From Neoakkermansia glycaniphila (GTDB lineage Bacteria > Verrucomicrobiota > Verrucomicrobiia > Verrucomicrobiales > Akkermansiaceae): 64,000 nt of DNA. The stretch lies in NCBI RefSeq assembly GCF_001683795.1, contig NZ_LIGX01000041.1, positions 1 through 64,000 on the forward strand. The letters are read 5' to 3'. The translations under genes were made by a program, and so were the position numbers. Numbering within the stretch: the first letter of the stretch is position 1; the number at the start of each line of letters is the position of its first letter. The notes beneath the pieces are model-generated. The model had not been told where the DNA came from. It saw only the letters and a list, made by a program, of their open reading frames with translations, and did no database searches. Shown one piece after another: positions 1 through 8,358 of the stretch.

Positions 1-118
1 GATATATATGCGAGGCAGGTATGACAGTAAAGTATGGAGTGTGAGGGGAAAATGAGGTGTGGTGTGTTTTTTTTGTTTTACAAAATTCATAATTTCAATC
101 GATCGTGACGATTTTTTC

Positions 119-146
119 TTGACGTGAAGGGTTGGCGGGTTATACT
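119..146 (+). promoter_or_regulatory. Promoter of the PEP-CTERM gene
   Basis: TTGACG (119-124), 16-nt spacer, TATACT (141-146). Predicted start of transcription is near 153, giving a leader of about 18 nt before the ATG at 171. Nothing recognisable was seen in bases 1-118 beyond an AT-rich tract. Confidence 0.6.
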
Positions 147-170
147 TAATGCGCTAAATTTATATTATAT

Positions 171-986
171 ATGTTGAAACGCTCTCTTCTTTTAATCGGT
201 TTTCTGTTGGGTAGCTATACCCATGCCGCGTCTTTGTTTGTCTGGGATGAGACGCCGGGGCACGGGGGTACTTCGGGCAATTTTTCACAGGCCTGTTGGT
301 ATTTCAATAGCGATGTGAGTACGGCAACCAGCGTGGCTTATACGGGAACCAATACGCCCGGCGCACAGGCATATTGCTATATCGGCTATACGTTCAGCTA
401 TCAGGATAACAGGCAGGTTTATACCCAGACGAATACGGCTATTACCGTGACGGCTGCCGGTGCGTATAAGTATCTGTGGCTGGGCAATAATGTGACGTTT
501 TCCATGGCGACATGGCCAACCGGCGGGCAGACTGTTTATCTCGGTACCCATTCCATTATCAGGGGCAGTTCCAACGGTTTCAGCAGCAATAGTACATACA
601 ATTACGATTTCGGTTCCTTTTCCGGAGATGCGAAGCTTTCCATGGGATCTTTCTGGATGCAGTCGGGAGCAAGGGTCAATTTTACGGGCAATTTGGCAAT
701 GACGGCGGATTCGTTTACCTATACTCTGTTTTCCGCTACGAATCTGGCCCAAAATTCAGGCGTGTGGAATGCGTCGGGCGTGTCGGTGACGGATATGCAC
801 GGTAAGTCCCTGGACTACGCAGGGTATTTTACGGATGCCACGCAGATTGACCGGGGCCAATACGGGCTCGTTCTGGATGGCGGCAGTGTGAAGCTGCTGG
901 CCAACGGTACGATTCCCGAGCCTGCTACGGCGACTTTGAGCCTTTTCGGCCTGTCTGCACTGATGATGCGCCGCCGCCGCAAATGA
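171..986 (+). CDS. PEP-CTERM sorting domain protein
   Basis: A 271-residue exported protein. The N-terminus (MLKRSLLLIGFLLGSYTHA) is a signal peptide with a likely cut after Ala. The body is rich in Gly, Ser, Thr, Asn and aromatics, as in beta-rich extracellular proteins, and matches no enzyme I know. The C-terminus has the PEP-CTERM layout: Pro-Glu-Pro, a short hydrophobic helix (LSLFGLSALMM) and a final RRRRK. In known systems exosortase cuts at this motif and moves the protein to the surface or matrix. No exosortase is visible in the window. The gene is monocistronic: it has its own promoter and is closed by a perfect hairpin at 1010. Confidence 0.85.
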   Translation: MLKRSLLLIGFLLGSYTHAASLFVWDETPGHGGTSGNFSQACWYFNSDVSTATSVAYTGTNTPGAQAYCYIGYTFSYQDNRQVYTQTNTAITVTAAGAYKYLWLGNNVTFSMATWPTGGQTVYLGTHSIIRGSSNGFSSNSTYNYDFGSFSGDAKLSMGSFWMQSGARVNFTGNLAMTADSFTYTLFSATNLAQNSGVWNASGVSVTDMHGKSLDYAGYFTDATQIDRGQYGLVLDGGSVKLLANGTIPEPATATLSLFGLSALMMRRRRK

Positions 987-1009
987 GGTGTGTGTTTCCT
1001 TTTTTCAGG

Positions 1010-1040
1010 GCTCTTCCGCGCTGGCGGAAGAGCTTTTTTT
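1010..1040 (+). terminator. Intrinsic terminator after the PEP-CTERM gene
   Basis: Perfect 10-bp stem GCTCTTCCGC (1010-1019) with GCGGAAGAGC (1024-1033), GCTG loop, then seven T. It separates the PEP-CTERM gene from the peptidase gene. Confidence 0.9.
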
Positions 1041-1112
1041 GTGGCAGTTGTGCTTTTTGGACGGGTTCGGTGCAAGGTTTGCCGGTGCGCTTTCGTATTT
1101 CTTGGCTGTAAG

Positions 1113-3770
1113 ATGAAGGCTTTCCGTTGTTTTTTAGCGTTGTTGCCGATGAGCGGCTGGGTGTTGGGAGATGTGCCGGAGGATGATGAGGCGAAGGGGG
1201 AGGGTGCCGCTGCGGCGTGTGGGGAGTACCGGGGTGTGGAGAAGAAGCAGGTGTCGCGTTGGTGCGTGCCTTCCGGGCAGGTGTCGCGGGTGCTTCCGCT
1301 GCCCGATCCGATGTTTTCGGAGGTGGATAGCGTGAAGGGGAAGGCGTATGATGCTGCAGCGCGGTTGTCCGTGCCGTTGGGGGATGTGGCCAAGCTGCCG
1401 TGGACGGGCCGGGTGACCGCCGGTGAGGATGGCTGGATGCGTGCCGAGCCGTGCGTTTCCCCGTTTTGGCCGACGGTGCGGGTGTTCCGTTTTTTTGTGG
1501 AGCCTTCCGCTTTTGTGGAGGGGAAGCTGGAGGTGGCTTGTCCGCAGGTTTGCCGGGTGTATGTGGATGGGAAGCAGGTGGCGGAGAAACTGGAGAGGCA
1601 GTCCGCAGGGGTAAAGGCTGGGACGATGTGTCCGAAGGTGGCATGGGAGCGGCGAAGGTACGAGGTGGTGGTGAAGGTGCTTTCGATGCCGTGGGATTGG
1701 ACTGCACCCAGCGTGAAGGCGGATTTCGTGTCCGTAAAGTCGAAGCAGGCGGTGAATGTGGCGTTTCCGGATGGGTACGGCCGGGCTCCGGTGACGATCG
1801 AGGCGTTGAATGAGGCGCCGCGCGTGGCGTGGTGTTCCGTGTCCCCGAACGGGGAGTATGTGCTTTCCCGGGTGGAGAGGCTGTTGCCGGATGGCAAGTC
1901 GCAGGCTTCGTTCGAGGTGCGCCGGGTGGCGGATGATGCCGTGGTGATGGTGGCGGACGATGCCCGCCGCTACCGGTGGATGCCCCGCGGGGCGAGGCTG
2001 ATGTTTACGGCGATGCAGGGGGAGAATGAGTGCGCCCTGAAGGCATACGATGTGGAGAAGCGGGCTGAGGAGGTGCTGGTGGAGGGGGTGCCGTTCAAGG
2101 ATGTGTCGTATGCGTGGGCACCGGATGAGTCGTTTCTGGTGGCGACGGTGACGGAGCGTTTCGAGGAGAAGGGGAAGGAGAAGGATTTCAAGAGGTTTGT
2201 GAATATGGCGGACCGAGATCCGAAGTGGCGCGACAGGTCGTTCCTGTATCTGGTGGATCGTGATTCGGGGCGGATGCGCCGCCTGACGGCAGGGGTGGGG
2301 AATGCGGAGCTGTGCGATATTTCTCCGGACGGTTCGAAGGTGCTTTTTGCGGTGTCACGCGTGGATTATTCGAAGCGGAGGTATGAGGTGTACGATTTGT
2401 GGGTGATGGATCCGCGGTCGATGGCTTGCGAGGCTTTGCTGAGGGATGTGCCTTTTTCGGTGTCGTCGGCATCGTGGTCGCCGGATGGCAGGAAGCTGCT
2501 GGTTGTGAGCGATGCCGATGCGTTCGGCGGGGTGGGGCTCGATTTGCCGGAGGGGTATGTGGCGAATGGGTTCGACAGGCAGGCGTTTTTGTTTGATGTG
2601 GAGTCTCGCCAGGCGGAGCCGATTACGCGCAAGTTCGCCCCGAGTGTGGTTTCCGCCGTGTGGGGCGGGGACGGGCGTGTGTATCTGGGGGTGGTCGAGG
2701 GGGATGTGAATGCGGTGTATGCGTATGATCCTGTTTCTGTTTCGTTTTCCCGGGTGGCGGTGCCGGATGTGTCTGCCGGGGTGTTTTCGGTTTCTCGCTG
2801 CCGGGAGGGGTTCCGCCCCGTGATGGCGGCGCTGGGGCAGTCGATGCTGAGTCCTTCGCGGCTGTATGTGGGCGATGTGTCGTCCGGGCAGTTCCGCTGC
2901 GTGTCGGATCCGGCGGCGGCGCATATGGCGAAGTGGGAGCTGCCGAAGGTGGAGAAGTGGGAGTTTACGAATTCGGAGGGGAGCAGGATCGATGGGTTTT
3001 ATGTGTTGCCCGCGCGTATGGAGGAGGGGCGGAAGTATCCGATGATTACGTATTTCTACGGAGGGACGAATCCTTCGAAGCAGGTGTTCAATGCCCATTA
3101 TCCGGCTTTGCTGTATGCGGCGCAGGGGTATGTGGTGTATGTGCCGCAGCCGAGCGGTGCGGTCGGGTACGGGCAGGCGTTTTCCGCTCTGCATGTGAAC
3201 GGCTGGGGGAAGCGGAATGCGCAGGATATCATCGAGGGGGTGAAGAGGTTCTGCGAGGAGCATGCGTTTGTAGATGCGGCGCATGTGGGCTGTATCGGCG
3301 CGTCGTACGGCGGGTATATGTCGATGTTTTTGCAGTCGCAGACGGATTTGTTCGCGGCGGCGGTGTCGCATGCGGGGATCAGCGATCTTTCCGGGTATTG
3401 GGGCGGCGGTTTGTGGGGCTATGCGTATAATGCGGATGCGGCGGCGGGTTCGATGCCGTGGTCGGAGAATGGGCTGTTCGTGGAGCAGAGCCCGCTGTAT
3501 GCGGCGGAGAAGATGAATACTCCGCTTCTGCTGGTGCATGGGGATGCAGACCGGAATGTGCCGGTAAATGAGTCGATGAAGATGTTTACGGCGTTGAAGC
3601 TGCTGGGGAAGCCTGTGGAGCTGGTGACGTTCAAGGGAGAGGATCATTTCATTCTGGATTACAAGCGGAGGAAGCAGTGGATCAAGTCGCATCTGGCTTG
3701 GTTCGACAGGTGGCTGAAGGAGGATGCGGATTGGTGGAATGCGCTGTATCCGGAGAAGGATTCATGGTGA
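1113..3770 (+). CDS. S9 family prolyl oligopeptidase-type peptidase
   Basis: An 885-residue exported serine peptidase, probably cutting peptides on the cell-envelope side. I chose the ATG at 1113 because it opens a good signal peptide (MKAFRCFLALLPMSGWVLG); a longer frame reaches upstream into the terminator of the previous gene. The middle (about 230-600) has WD40-like blades such as SPNGEYVLS, SPDGSKVLF and SPDGRKLLV, the propeller of the S9 family. The last 230 residues are the alpha/beta-hydrolase domain. The triad can be seen: Ser731 in GASYGGY, Asp813 in DADRNVP and His845 in GEDHF. Length and order fit dipeptidyl-peptidase IV or acylaminoacyl-peptidase relatives; exact specificity cannot be read. 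Confidence 0.88.
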   Translation: MKAFRCFLALLPMSGWVLGDVPEDDEAKGEGAAAACGEYRGVEKKQVSRWCVPSGQVSRVLPLPDPMFSEVDSVKGKAYDAAARLSVPLGDVAKLPWTGRVTAGEDGWMRAEPCVSPFWPTVRVFRFFVEPSAFVEGKLEVACPQVCRVYVDGKQVAEKLERQSAGVKAGTMCPKVAWERRRYEVVVKVLSMPWDWTAPSVKADFVSVKSKQAVNVAFPDGYGRAPVTIEALNEAPRVAWCSVSPNGEYVLSRVERLLPDGKSQASFEVRRVADDAVVMVADDARRYRWMPRGARLMFTAMQGENECALKAYDVEKRAEEVLVEGVPFKDVSYAWAPDESFLVATVTERFEEKGKEKDFKRFVNMADRDPKWRDRSFLYLVDRDSGRMRRLTAGVGNAELCDISPDGSKVLFAVSRVDYSKRRYEVYDLWVMDPRSMACEALLRDVPFSVSSASWSPDGRKLLVVSDADAFGGVGLDLPEGYVANGFDRQAFLFDVESRQAEPITRKFAPSVVSAVWGGDGRVYLGVVEGDVNAVYAYDPVSVSFSRVAVPDVSAGVFSVSRCREGFRPVMAALGQSMLSPSRLYVGDVSSGQFRCVSDPAAAHMAKWELPKVEKWEFTNSEGSRIDGFYVLPARMEEGRKYPMITYFYGGTNPSKQVFNAHYPALLYAAQGYVVYVPQPSGAVGYGQAFSALHVNGWGKRNAQDIIEGVKRFCEEHAFVDAAHVGCIGASYGGYMSMFLQSQTDLFAAAVSHAGISDLSGYWGGGLWGYAYNADAAAGSMPWSENGLFVEQSPLYAAEKMNTPLLLVHGDADRNVPVNESMKMFTALKLLGKPVELVTFKGEDHFILDYKRRKQWIKSHLAWFDRWLKEDADWWNALYPEKDSW

Positions 3771-3783
3771 TGCCTCGCCATGC

Positions 3784-3811
3784 TTGACTTCCGCGGGTGC
3801 GGTGCTACAAT
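3784..3811 (+). promoter_or_regulatory. Promoter of the YcaD-like MFS gene
   Basis: TTGACT (3784-3789), 16-nt spacer, TACAAT (3806-3811). The expected transcription start near 3818 leaves a leader of only about 11 nt before the ATG at 3829. Confidence 0.65.
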
Positions 3812-3828
3812 CCGCGCCCCTGCGAGGT

Positions 3829-4959
3829 ATGTTGCCGTTTTCCCGTTCGATTGCGTGTTTGCTGGCGGGGCTGCTGTTGATGACGGTGGCCTTGGCGGTG
3901 ATGAATACGATGGTGCCGCTTTGGCTGTCCGGGGCCGGGGTGGCGACGTCGACTGCGGGTTATGTGGGTGCGCTGTTTTTCTGCGGTACGTTGGCGGGTA
4001 CGGTGTCCGCCGGGCGGTTGATCCGGTTGTTCGGGTTCAACGGGTGCTATCAGGCGGCTTGTATGCTGTGCGCGTTTTCGTCGGCAGGGCTTCTGCTGGG
4101 ACTGGACGGTTGTTCGTGGGGCGCGTTGCGGTTTTTGTCCGGAGTGTCGAGCGCGTGGATCTGGGTGGTGGTGGAGAGTGCGCTGCTGCGCGCGGGGTCT
4201 GTGAAGTCGCGCGGTTCACTGCTGGCGGCTTATATGATGGTTTATTATGTGGGTACGGTGCTGGGGCAGCTTGCGCTCGGCGTGCTGGATGACGAGATGG
4301 CGGTGATGGTGCCCGGTGTTTGCGTGCTGTGTGTGGCGGGGATGGTTCCTCTGTTTGTCGCCCGGATGCCGGAAGCGGAGGATGCTGAGGCCGGAGTCCG
4401 TGTGGCACTGGGGCCTTTGCTGCGCCGCCGCAGTGCGATGCTGGGCGTGGCGGGGTGTGCCATTTCCGGCGTGGTGCTTGGGACGCTGTATACGCTGATG
4501 CCCGTTTTTCTGGCACATAAGGGGATGTCCGTGCCGGATGTCGGGTTTTGGATGGCTTTGCTGATCGGTGCCGGGGTGGCAGGGCAGTGGCCACTTGGCC
4601 GATTGGCGGACGGTTACGGGCGCGGTTTGGTGCTGCGCGGGCTTTCCGTGATGATTGCCGCTGCCTGTATGGGGCTGCTGGGGGGAGATTGGCTGCTGGC
4701 TCCTTCGTTCGTGGTGCTGGGGGCGGCCGGGTTTTCCCTGTATCCGATTGCAATGGCGTGGGGCTGTTCCGATGCGGCCCGAGATGAGCTGGTGGTGATG
4801 AATCAGCTTCTTTTGTTGAGTTTTTCCGTGGGGAGTCTGGCGGGGCCTGCGGTGACTTCGTCGCTGATGCAGTGTTTTTCGAATGACTGGATGCCGCTGG
4901 CTCTGGCTTTGGCGGCTTGTCTGTATCTGCCTGTGCTGCAGGTGCGCAGGAGTAAGTAG
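3829..4959 (+). CDS. MFS transporter, YcaD family
   Basis: A 376-residue inner-membrane carrier with about 12 hydrophobic helices. It resembles E. coli YcaD along its length: NT-VPLWL near residue 25, IWVVVESAL, LAAYMMVYYVGT-LGQLAL, GWPLGRLAD-type loop (here GQWPLGRLADGYGR) and LGAAGFSLYPIAMAW. The length (YcaD is about 380) also fits. YcaD substrates are not established, so none is given here. The start at 3829 was chosen because the promoter lies just upstream; a longer frame from 3724 overlaps the peptidase gene and adds a polar Arg-rich segment unlike the family. Confidence 0.85.
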   Translation: MLPFSRSIACLLAGLLLMTVALAVMNTMVPLWLSGAGVATSTAGYVGALFFCGTLAGTVSAGRLIRLFGFNGCYQAACMLCAFSSAGLLLGLDGCSWGALRFLSGVSSAWIWVVVESALLRAGSVKSRGSLLAAYMMVYYVGTVLGQLALGVLDDEMAVMVPGVCVLCVAGMVPLFVARMPEAEDAEAGVRVALGPLLRRRSAMLGVAGCAISGVVLGTLYTLMPVFLAHKGMSVPDVGFWMALLIGAGVAGQWPLGRLADGYGRGLVLRGLSVMIAAACMGLLGGDWLLAPSFVVLGAAGFSLYPIAMAWGCSDAARDELVVMNQLLLLSFSVGSLAGPAVTSSLMQCFSNDWMPLALALAACLYLPVLQVRRSK

Positions 4960-5020
4960 GGAGGCTGCTGATGCGATCGGTTCGGGGCGGCTTGATGCCA
5001 TGCTGCGCCTTTTCTCGCGC

Positions 5021-5049
5021 TTGACAGTGCAGGCGTGCCGCTGTATTGT
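5021..5049 (+). promoter_or_regulatory. Promoter of the second MFS gene
   Basis: TTGACA (5021-5026), 17-nt spacer, TATTGT (5044-5049). The predicted start of transcription, about 5056, lies roughly six bases before the ATG at 5062, so the mRNA would be nearly leaderless. Confidence 0.6.
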
Positions 5050-5061
5050 CGCGCGCACGTG

Positions 5062-6237
5062 ATGAATGGTGTGTTACCGCGTTCGACTCAGGGCGTTTAC
5101 CGGTTGTCGGCAAGTGCATTTTATTTTCTGCAGGGGCTGGTGTTCGCTACTTGGGCGAGCCGGATTCCGGATGTGAAGGCTTCGATGGAGCTGGATGATG
5201 CGGCTCTTGGTACGGTGCTGCTGGCGATTCCGGTGGGGCAGATGTCCGCGATGGCTTTGTCCGGGTTTCTGGTGGCGCGGTTCGGCAGTCGGCGGATGCT
5301 TTTGTGTGCGGCTGTGTCGTATTCTGTTTCGCTGGTGTCTTTGGCTTTGGTTTCGACGGTCTGGTGGCTGGGGGCGGTGCTGTTTTTCTTCGGCGTGGCG
5401 GCGAATTTGATGAATATTTCGGTGAATACGCAGGGAGTGGGCGTGGAGAGGCTGTATGGCAGGAGTATTATGGCGCGGTTTCACGGGTTGTGGAGTTTGG
5501 CCGGGTTTGCGGGCGGGCTGGCGAGTATGTGGATGGCGGCGGAGGGTGTGGCGCCGCTGGAGCATTTCTGCCTGATTTCCGGAGTGGGGCTGCTGATGGT
5601 GCTGGCTTTTTATCCTTTTCTGCTGCCTCGCGATGCGCGGCTTCCTGTCGTGGCCCGGAGCGGGGGCGGGGTGTTCCGCAGGATGGATGCGTATGTGGGG
5701 CTGCTGGGGGTGTTCGCCTTCGGTAGTATGGTGAGCGAGGGGACGATGTTCGATTGGAGTGGGGTGTTTTTTCAGGATGTGGTGCAGCCGGGGCCGGAGC
5801 TGGTGCGGCTGGGGTATGTGGCTTTTATGTGTACGATGGCGGCGGGGCGTTTTCTGGCGGATGGGCTGGTGACTCGGCTGGGGGCGATCCGCGTGCTGCG
5901 GGGGAGCGGTGTGCTGATCGGTGCGGGGCTGCTGCTGGCGGTGCTGTTTCCGAATGTGTGGATGGCGACGCTGGGGTTCCTGCTGGTGGGGTTCGGCACG
6001 TCGTCGGTGGTGCCGATTTGTTACAGTATGGCGGGGTTGTCCCGCAAGCTGGCTCCGAGCGTGGCTCTGGCGGCGGTGTCCACAGTGGGGTTTCTCGGGT
6101 TTCTGCTGGGGCCGCCGATGATCGGGTATGTGTCTCAGGCGTTGAATTTGCGGTGGTCGTTCGCTCTGATTGCGGTGGTGGGGTTCGGTACGTCGCTGGC
6201 GGCTCCGTTGCTGCGCCGGGTGTCGGTGAAACGATGA
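5062..6237 (+). CDS. MFS transporter, YbjJ-like
   Basis: A 391-residue, roughly 12-helix major facilitator. The opening WASRIPDVK segment, the LGTVLLAIPVGQ helix and the loop VARFGSRR resemble the YbjJ group of MFS proteins, whose substrates are unknown. It is not a duplicate of the preceding YcaD-like carrier: the signature loops differ. The start at 5062 is preferred over an in-frame GTG at 5035 because the GTG falls inside the promoter spacer. No Shine-Dalgarno is visible. Confidence 0.8.
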   Translation: MNGVLPRSTQGVYRLSASAFYFLQGLVFATWASRIPDVKASMELDDAALGTVLLAIPVGQMSAMALSGFLVARFGSRRMLLCAAVSYSVSLVSLALVSTVWWLGAVLFFFGVAANLMNISVNTQGVGVERLYGRSIMARFHGLWSLAGFAGGLASMWMAAEGVAPLEHFCLISGVGLLMVLAFYPFLLPRDARLPVVARSGGGVFRRMDAYVGLLGVFAFGSMVSEGTMFDWSGVFFQDVVQPGPELVRLGYVAFMCTMAAGRFLADGLVTRLGAIRVLRGSGVLIGAGLLLAVLFPNVWMATLGFLLVGFGTSSVVPICYSMAGLSRKLAPSVALAAVSTVGFLGFLLGPPMIGYVSQALNLRWSFALIAVVGFGTSLAAPLLRRVSVKR

Positions 6238-6253
6238 TGCCGTTCGCTTGTTC

Positions 6254-6282
6254 TTGACAGTGTGTGCCGGGGCGTTTATGGT
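6254..6282 (+). promoter_or_regulatory. Promoter of the lemA operon
   Basis: TTGACA (6254-6259), 17-nt spacer, TATGGT (6277-6282); TTTATG at 6275 is an alternative -10. Either places the transcript start at or within three bases of the ATG at 6289, a leaderless arrangement. Confidence 0.55.
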
Positions 6283-6288
6283 GGAGGC

Positions 6289-6882
6289 ATGGATAGTTAT
6301 GCTGTTTATGTCGTGATCGGCGTGTTGGTGCTGGCGCTTTTTTGGGCGATCGGTTCGTATAATGCGCTGGTGTCTCTCCGCAACGAGGTGCGGTCTTCTT
6401 TTGCGAATATCGATGTGAAGCTGCAACGCCGCTACGATTTGATTCCCAATCTTGTGGCGACGGCAAAGCGTTATATGCAGCACGAGCGCGAGACGCTGGA
6501 GGCGGTGACGGCTGCCCGCAATACGGCGGCTCAGGCGGCGAAGGCGGCGGCGGCCGATCCGGCGAATGCCGAGGCGATGCGTTCGCTGGTGCAGGCGGAA
6601 GGTTCTTTGGGGGCGACGCTGGGCAGGCTGTTTGCGGTGTCGGAGGCGTATCCGGATTTGAAGGCGGACGGGCAGATGGTGCAGTTGATGGCGGAGCTGT
6701 CTTCGACGGAGGACGGTATCGCGCTTTCCCGGCAGGCTTACAATGATGTGGTGATGCGTTTCAACGTGAAGCAGGAGACGTTCCCTTCGTCGCTGATTGC
6801 GGGGATGTTCGGTTTTACGCGTGCGGATTTGTTCCGCGTGGAGAATGAAGCTGCCCGCCAGGCTCCGAAGGTGGAGTTCTGA
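6289..6882 (+). CDS. lemA: LemA family membrane protein
   Basis: A 197-residue LemA protein: one N-terminal transmembrane helix (about residues 5-24), then the family's helical bundle. The typical segment RNEVRSSFANIDVKLQRRYDLIPNLV is present, as is the later SEAYPDLKADGQM and the closing GFTRADLFRVE. LemA proteins are widespread single-pass envelope proteins with no settled biochemical role. The ATG at 6289 was chosen over an upstream in-frame start that would break the helix start and fall within the promoter. The gene is followed 31 nt later by a gene that carries a second LemA-like domain, so the two probably act together. Confidence 0.88.
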   Translation: MDSYAVYVVIGVLVLALFWAIGSYNALVSLRNEVRSSFANIDVKLQRRYDLIPNLVATAKRYMQHERETLEAVTAARNTAAQAAKAAAADPANAEAMRSLVQAEGSLGATLGRLFAVSEAYPDLKADGQMVQLMAELSSTEDGIALSRQAYNDVVMRFNVKQETFPSSLIAGMFGFTRADLFRVENEAARQAPKVEF

Positions 6883-6913
6883 GTGGGGCGTCTGCCGGAG
6901 AAAGGAGGGTGTG

Positions 6914-8263
6914 ATGTTGTCTGATTCCGCTTTGCTGGCGTGGGACGCCGTGTGGCGCAATGCAGGTTTTGCGTTGTCGGCGGCGGAGTCGGCCGATACT
7001 CTGTTTGTGGTGCTCGGGGTGCTGCTCTGGGTGGGGCTGCCTGTGGCGGGTGTGTGGTTCGGCGTGAAGGCGATGCGTCTGCGTCGGCTGGTGCGGGAGT
7101 TGCCTACATGCAAGGCGAAGGGTGTGTTCGTGGGGCAGGTGGAGATGAAGGGCGATGCGGTGTCGGAGGCTCCTCTGGCTTCGTTTCTTGCGGAGGCTCC
7201 CTGCGTGTGGTACGAGTATTCGGTGGAGGAGCACTGGCGGCGTGTGCGGGTGGAGACGTATACGGATAGCAAGGGGAATGTGCGTACGCGTACGCGGGTG
7301 GATACGGGCTGGGAGACGGTGGCTTCCGATAAGGCGTGGCAGTCTTTCTTTTTGCAGGACGATACGGGGGCGGTGCTGGTGCATCCCGCTGGAGCGGAGG
7401 TGGAGCCGGTGCAGGTTTTTTCCCGCCAATGTTCGATGGGCGATCCTTTGTATTACGGCAAGGGGCCGAGCGGTTCCGTGAGCGGTTCGACGCATGAGCG
7501 AAGGTTTACGGAGCGGGCGATTCCGGAGGGGCAGAGGCTGTATTTGCTGGGGACGGCGCGGGAGCGGAAGGATTGTGCGGCGGCGGAGGTGGCGAAGGCG
7601 GGTTTTGCCGAGGATGTGTTTTTGATTTCGTGCCGGTCGGAGGATGAGATCGCGAGGTCTTCCGGCTGGAAGTCATGGCTGTATCCGGTCGGCGGGGGCT
7701 GCGCGCTGCTGCTGGGTACGATTCTGCTGGCGGATGGGGTGCCGCCCGGTGCGTTGAAGGCTTTGCTGGTGCAGCTTGCCGCGTATTTCATGCTGGTGTG
7801 GCTGTGTGCGGCGGGCTGGACGATGTATGCGGGGATGGTGCGGATGCGGAACAGGGTGCAGGCGGCATGGGCGATGATTGAGGTGCAGCTGCAGCGCAGG
7901 CATTCTCTGGTGCCGGATCTGGTGCGGGTGGTGGAAGGGTATGCGGCGTATGAGAGGCAGTTGCAGGAGGATGTGGCGCTGCTGCGTGCGGGGCAGGCCG
8001 GGGCCGCCGCATTCCGGATGCGGGCGGAGGCTTTCCCGGAGCTGAAGGCGGATGCGGTGTTTGCGGAGTTGTCGGGCCGATTGGTGGATGCCGAGGATCG
8101 CGTGGCTTTGGCTCGCGAGTATTTCAATACGCTGGCAGGGCATTTCAACGCGGCGGTGAGCCGGTTTCCGGATGTGCTGTTTGCCCGCGTGTGCGGGATG
8201 AAGGCCGCGGCTTTGTGGCGGCCGGACGATGCCGGAGCGGTGGCGAGGCCTCCGCAGGTGTGA
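6914..8263 (+). CDS. GIDE-domain / LemA-like domain fusion membrane protein
   Basis: A 449-residue membrane protein. Residues 28-50 form a first transmembrane helix. Residues 85-240 resemble the GIDE domain, known from the MULAN/MAPL mitochondrial ubiquitin ligase and from bacterial proteins (APCVWYEY, WETVASDKAWQSFFLQDDTG, IPEGQRLYLLGTAR). Two more helices lie at 255-305. Residues 310-435 repeat the LemA pattern: RNRVQAAWAMIEVQLQRRHSLVPDLV, then FPELKADAVFAELSGRLVDAEDRVALAREYFN. An AAAGGAGG ribosome site sits six bases before the ATG at 6914, one of the few strong ones in the window. The gene is in an operon with lemA. The fusion itself is an inference from matching the two segments to LemA. 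Confidence 0.75.
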   Translation: MLSDSALLAWDAVWRNAGFALSAAESADTLFVVLGVLLWVGLPVAGVWFGVKAMRLRRLVRELPTCKAKGVFVGQVEMKGDAVSEAPLASFLAEAPCVWYEYSVEEHWRRVRVETYTDSKGNVRTRTRVDTGWETVASDKAWQSFFLQDDTGAVLVHPAGAEVEPVQVFSRQCSMGDPLYYGKGPSGSVSGSTHERRFTERAIPEGQRLYLLGTARERKDCAAAEVAKAGFAEDVFLISCRSEDEIARSSGWKSWLYPVGGGCALLLGTILLADGVPPGALKALLVQLAAYFMLVWLCAAGWTMYAGMVRMRNRVQAAWAMIEVQLQRRHSLVPDLVRVVEGYAAYERQLQEDVALLRAGQAGAAAFRMRAEAFPELKADAVFAELSGRLVDAEDRVALAREYFNTLAGHFNAAVSRFPDVLFARVCGMKAAALWRPDDAGAVARPPQV

Positions 8264-8304
8264 GAGCTGCGTGCAGAGGGGTGGAGTGCCGCCCGAAATG
8301 AAAG

Positions 8305-8332
8305 AACCCCGTTTCATGTTCGAAACGGGGTT
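8305..8332. terminator. Bidirectional terminator between convergent genes
   Basis: 11-bp stem AACCCCGTTTC (8305-8315) with GAAACGGGGTT (8322-8332), 6-nt loop, T-rich on the plus side and AAAG on the other. It ends the lemA operon and the CNNM-like gene, which converge here. Confidence 0.8.
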
Positions 8333-8358
8333 GTTTGTTTGAGGTTTTCTGTGGATGG

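Noticed and set aside
5074..7272. A 732-codon open frame on the minus strand over the MFS and LemA genes
   Set aside because: Composition (Arg, His, Gln, Pro) is that of an antisense shadow; the plus strand holds clear families.
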